Shown here piece after piece: positions 61,834-64,000 of a stretch of 64,000 bases of DNA. The position numbers and the translations under genes are program-made. Every line of letters starts with the position of its first letter. Within the stretch, counting starts at the first letter, position 1. The notes under the pieces were generated by a model. The model saw nothing but the letters and a program-made list of their open reading frames with translations, was not told the DNA's origin and made no database searches. Source of the DNA: Streptomyces sp. ISL-1 (lineage in GTDB: Bacteria > Actinomycetota > Actinomycetes > Streptomycetales > Streptomycetaceae); NCBI RefSeq assembly GCF_018614585.1, contig NZ_JAGGOI010000031.1, positions 124,001 through 188,000 of the forward strand, given 5' to 3'.

Positions 61834-62289
61834 ATGGACGAGATCGACCGAGATATTTTGCGTGAACTGCAGAACGATGGGCGGCTGAGTAATCAGGAAC
61901 TGGCGCAGCGGGTGGGTCTGACCCCCTCGCCGTGCATGCGCCGTGTCCGGCAACTGGAGCAGGACGGGGTGATTCAGGGGTATCGCGCGGTGATCGACCC
62001 GGAGGCGGTCGGCCGGAGCTTCGAGGTCCTCGTCTCCATCGAGGTGAAGCGCGACCGTGCGGTCGTCGAGACCTTCGAGGCCGGCCTTCAGGACATCCCC
62101 GACGTCATCGAGGCGTACCGGCTCTTCGGCAGTCCGGGATGCCTGCTGCGTATCGCCGTCGCGGATCTGCGGGCGTACGAGCGGCTGTGGATCGAGAAGC
62201 TGACCGCGCTGTCCGGCGTCACCGAGGTCAACTCGCAGATCATCATGAAGCGGATCAAGGAGCCTCGCGGCCTGCCGGTGGACGGCTGA
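61834..62289 (+). CDS. Lrp/AsnC-family transcriptional regulator
   Basis: A 151-residue regulator. The N-terminal helix-turn-helix is DEIDRDILRELQNDGRLSNQ then ELAQRVGLTPSPCMRRVRQL. The C-terminal RAM ligand-binding domain has VLVSIEVKRDRAVVETFEAG, DVIEAYRLFGSPGCLLRIAV and VTEVNSQIIMKRIKE. These proteins bind amino acids and form octamers. ATG 61834 is chosen; GTG 61819 is in frame but overlaps the only purine-rich site. Divergence from ansA-aspA suggests it responds to asparagine or aspartate and controls that operon and itself. Confidence 0.92.
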   Translation: MDEIDRDILRELQNDGRLSNQELAQRVGLTPSPCMRRVRQLEQDGVIQGYRAVIDPEAVGRSFEVLVSIEVKRDRAVVETFEAGLQDIPDVIEAYRLFGSPGCLLRIAVADLRAYERLWIEKLTALSGVTEVNSQIIMKRIKEPRGLPVDG

Positions 62290-62343
62290 CGCCTCGCGCT
62301 CCGGCCCCGGCCGGACGTACGCCTGGTCCGCAGGCCCGCGTAG

Positions 62344-63516
62344 TCAGCGTGTCCGTGCCAGCCCGGCTCCGGGTCGCGGCCCGGGAACGTGGCTGTCACC
62401 TGGGGGAACACGTGGACCGGCGCGGCGGAGCAAGCGCTCGAGCGGGTGCTCCACCCAGTGATAGGCGCATGCGGACAGGGCCAGACTGACCACGATCACC
62501 ACCAGCCATACCTGGGCCGTGTCGAGTACCCCCTCCGGGCGCCCGAGCTTCCCCAGCCATACCCGGATGACGACCTCGTGGATGAGGTACCAGGCAAACG
62601 ACCAGTGACCCAGCCGCACGGTCCACGCTCCGCCGAGACCTGTCCTCCGCCCGTCCTGGTCGGCGCGCGCGGCCGCTGCCACCAGCAGCGCGAAGACGGG
62701 CGCGGAGAGCAGTTGCGACGCCTGGTACGGGCTGTACCAGAGGGCGTCGGGAACGGCCTGTGACCAGGGCACCAGCACGAGGTGCCAGGCGATGGTCAGC
62801 ACCACGGCGGCCCACAGACCGATGGGCGGCCGCCAGCCGCGGGCCACCGCGAGTCCGGTCACGAGGCCGAGCAGGAACTGCAGGGTGCGGGTCAACGGCA
62901 GATAGTCGAGTGCCCAGACCCGAAGGCTCGGGTCGGCGATCAGGGATCCGCTCAGCCACACCAGGACTGTGCCCACACAGACCATGCCCCAGATCCAGCG
63001 ACGGCCGCGGCCCGAACGCACGGCAGGGAGGGCCATCAGCAGGGGAAAGACCAGGTAGAACCATGCCTCGTCGCTCAGTGACCATGCGGCGGGATTTCCG
63101 CCCTTCAGCACGACGTTGTCCGGTATCCAGGCATGGACGAGGAGCAGCGACGCGACGACGGCCTTGGCCGACACCGCCTTGCTCAGCGCGACCCACGCTC
63201 CGACGGACAGCACGGTCGTGGTCGCGAGGAGTGGCCAGATACGGGCGAAGCGCCGCCAGAGAAAGACCCTCGCGGGTACCTGCTTGCCGTCGTACGTCCA
63301 AGCGAGGACGAATCCGGACAGTACGAAGAAGAAGGTCACTCCGCTGCGGCCGTACCAGGCAGCCTCGCTGACCCCGGGTATCTGGCCCACCTGCCGGGAC
63401 AGGTGGTACAGCACCACCAGGAGAGCCGCCCAGAACCGCAGCCCGGTCAGGGAGGCCAGCCTGTCTCTGCCGGACAGGTCGGCGGCGGGCCGGCGGGGGC
63501 GGGTTCCGTGTCGCAT
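62344..63516 (-). CDS. Acyltransferase family 3 membrane protein (OafA/YrhL-like)
   Basis: A 390-residue membrane acyltransferase. It opens with the family block LASLTGLRFWAALLVVLYHL, where the histidine after the first helix is catalytic in relatives. GVTFFFVLSGFVLAW and the RFARIWPL segment follow. About ten membrane helices are predicted by eye, ending with ACAYHWVEHPLERLLRR. Such enzymes O-acylate sugars, antibiotics or cell-wall polymers; the acceptor here is unknown. The C-terminal tail after LLRR is polar and basic. The gene stands alone, convergent with the Lrp-type regulator. Confidence 0.88.
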   Translation of the reverse strand: MRHGTRPRRPAADLSGRDRLASLTGLRFWAALLVVLYHLSRQVGQIPGVSEAAWYGRSGVTFFFVLSGFVLAWTYDGKQVPARVFLWRRFARIWPLLATTTVLSVGAWVALSKAVSAKAVVASLLLVHAWIPDNVVLKGGNPAAWSLSDEAWFYLVFPLLMALPAVRSGRGRRWIWGMVCVGTVLVWLSGSLIADPSLRVWALDYLPLTRTLQFLLGLVTGLAVARGWRPPIGLWAAVVLTIAWHLVLVPWSQAVPDALWYSPYQASQLLSAPVFALLVAAAARADQDGRRTGLGGAWTVRLGHWSFAWYLIHEVVIRVWLGKLGRPEGVLDTAQVWLVVIVVSLALSACAYHWVEHPLERLLRRAGPRVPPGDSHVPGPRPGAGLARTR

Positions 63517-63914
63517 CCGGTGATTATCGGCCGGCGATCAGGGCCCACCACCTACCGGGGCGAGCCATTGGGCTCCAGCAAGCCCACAGCCTCCCGGCGG
63601 GCCGGGCCGCTCATTCGCTTCGCGCCGTTCCGGCGGTGAGCATGATCCGGCCCGCGGGTCGCCGGTCCGTGGAATACCTCGGAATACCTCGCACACGTTG
63701 CTCGAGGCGACCACCGAAAGGAGGGACAGCGAGGCCGGACTGGGCGAGCTCTCGACCGGAGCGGCGCCCGCTCAGCGCGGCCGCCTCCCCTGGGGTGGAA
63801 TGGAACAGGGCCTGGTCGGCGCAGACCGATGAGTCACGGTCGTCGAGGTGGTCCTCACTTCGTACGCACTCGCACAAGGATCGCCGAAGGGCGGCATCTT
63901 GAAGGGACGCAGCC
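63517..63914. other. Intergenic region, no gene seen
   Basis: About 398 bp. It includes a ten-base direct repeat GGAATACCTC near 63670-63690 and should contain the divergent promoters of the acyltransferase and of the gene starting at 63915. Confidence 0.4.
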
Positions 63915-64000
63915 GTGGATGATGACGAGACGCAGGTCCGGGCGCTTATCGAGCGCTGGGCGAAGGCTGTGCACGCCGGGGATTTGGACGGTGTCCTCGT
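63915..64000 (+). CDS. SnoaL/DUF4440-like protein, start only
   Basis: The last 28 codons of the window. GTG 63915 follows GAAGGGA. The visible residues, DDDETQVRALIERWAKAVHA then GDLDGVL, match the first helix of SnoaL-like/DUF4440 (NTF2-fold) proteins, in which this helix is followed by a cone-shaped pocket. The gene runs off the right edge, so nothing further can be said. Confidence 0.65.
   Translation, partial: MDDDETQVRALIERWAKAVHAGDLDGVL

Noticed and set aside
1..64000. tRNA, rRNA, riboswitch or phage attachment sites
   Set aside because: I looked for cloverleaf-like and conserved aptamer patterns and for integrase genes, and saw none that I could support by eye.

Overview
The window looks like a stretch of a Streptomyces chromosome. 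Base composition is high-GC throughout, codon third positions are strongly G/C, and many proteins have typical actinobacterial domain content: DUF3048, DUF4389, DUF6230/DUF6114, Ser/Thr kinases with extracytoplasmic or membrane tails, and a SapB/AmfS-type lanthipeptide locus. I saw no rRNA, tRNA or CRISPR array. The mixture of intact metabolic genes, decayed genes and IS remnants suggests a chromosome-arm or other accessory region.

Layout. 1-5.5 kb: a two-component pair cut by the left edge, a DUF3048 lipoprotein, a DUF4389 membrane protein, an AHSA1-type SRPBCC protein and a FUSC-like membrane protein. 6.0-10.3 kb: a glycerol operon, glpF-glpK-glpD. 10.6-18.4 kb: a small membrane protein, two membrane-tailed Ser/Thr kinases, and two cell-wall-directed exported enzymes between them (a class A beta-lactamase-like protein and a PGRP-type amidase). 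18.6-27.2 kb: a Na+/H+ antiporter, a HGSNAT/DUF418-type membrane protein, a 3-hydroxyisobutyrate-dehydrogenase-like oxidoreductase, a CorA transporter, a frameshifted PAS-PP2C phosphatase and several gene relics. 28.5-30.7 kb: a DUF6230 / DUF6114 / unknown membrane-protein operon. 31.3-38.4 kb: a complete class III lanthipeptide locus: a RamR-like regulator, two ABC transporters, a 43-residue SapB-like precursor and a LanKC synthetase. 38.9-43.3 kb: an IS1380-family transposase, an agmatinase-family enzyme, and a zone of decayed genes (IS1380 end, XRE regulator, SDR, alpha/beta hydrolase). 43.7-50.9 kb: a secreted GFDR-repeat protein, a glutamate-synthase small subunit, a DUF2267 protein, a serine-hydrolase-fold lipoprotein lacking its catalytic lysine, an SDR and fragments. 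51.1-58.9 kb: an N5-(carboxyethyl)ornithine-synthase-like dehydrogenase, an FMN reductase, a frameshifted aldo/keto reductase, and an unusual ECF sigma factor joined to a zinc-binding anti-sigma motif, a membrane segment and a large extracytoplasmic domain. 59.0-64.0 kb: aspA-ansA with a divergent Lrp/AsnC regulator, an acyltransferase, and the start of a SnoaL/DUF4440-like gene.

How the genes work together. The glp genes take up glycerol, phosphorylate it and oxidise it to dihydroxyacetone phosphate. AnsA and AspA convert asparagine to aspartate and then fumarate plus ammonia, probably under the divergent Lrp-type regulator. The lanthipeptide genes would make and export a SapB-like morphogenetic peptide. 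The sigma-factor fusion (55.7-58.2 kb) is the most unusual protein here. It appears to carry sigma factor, anti-sigma-like motif and sensor in one membrane-anchored chain.

At least five genes are broken by apparent one-base losses, often in G or C runs. This could be true gene decay or sequence error, and it should be settled before the affected genes are treated as dead.
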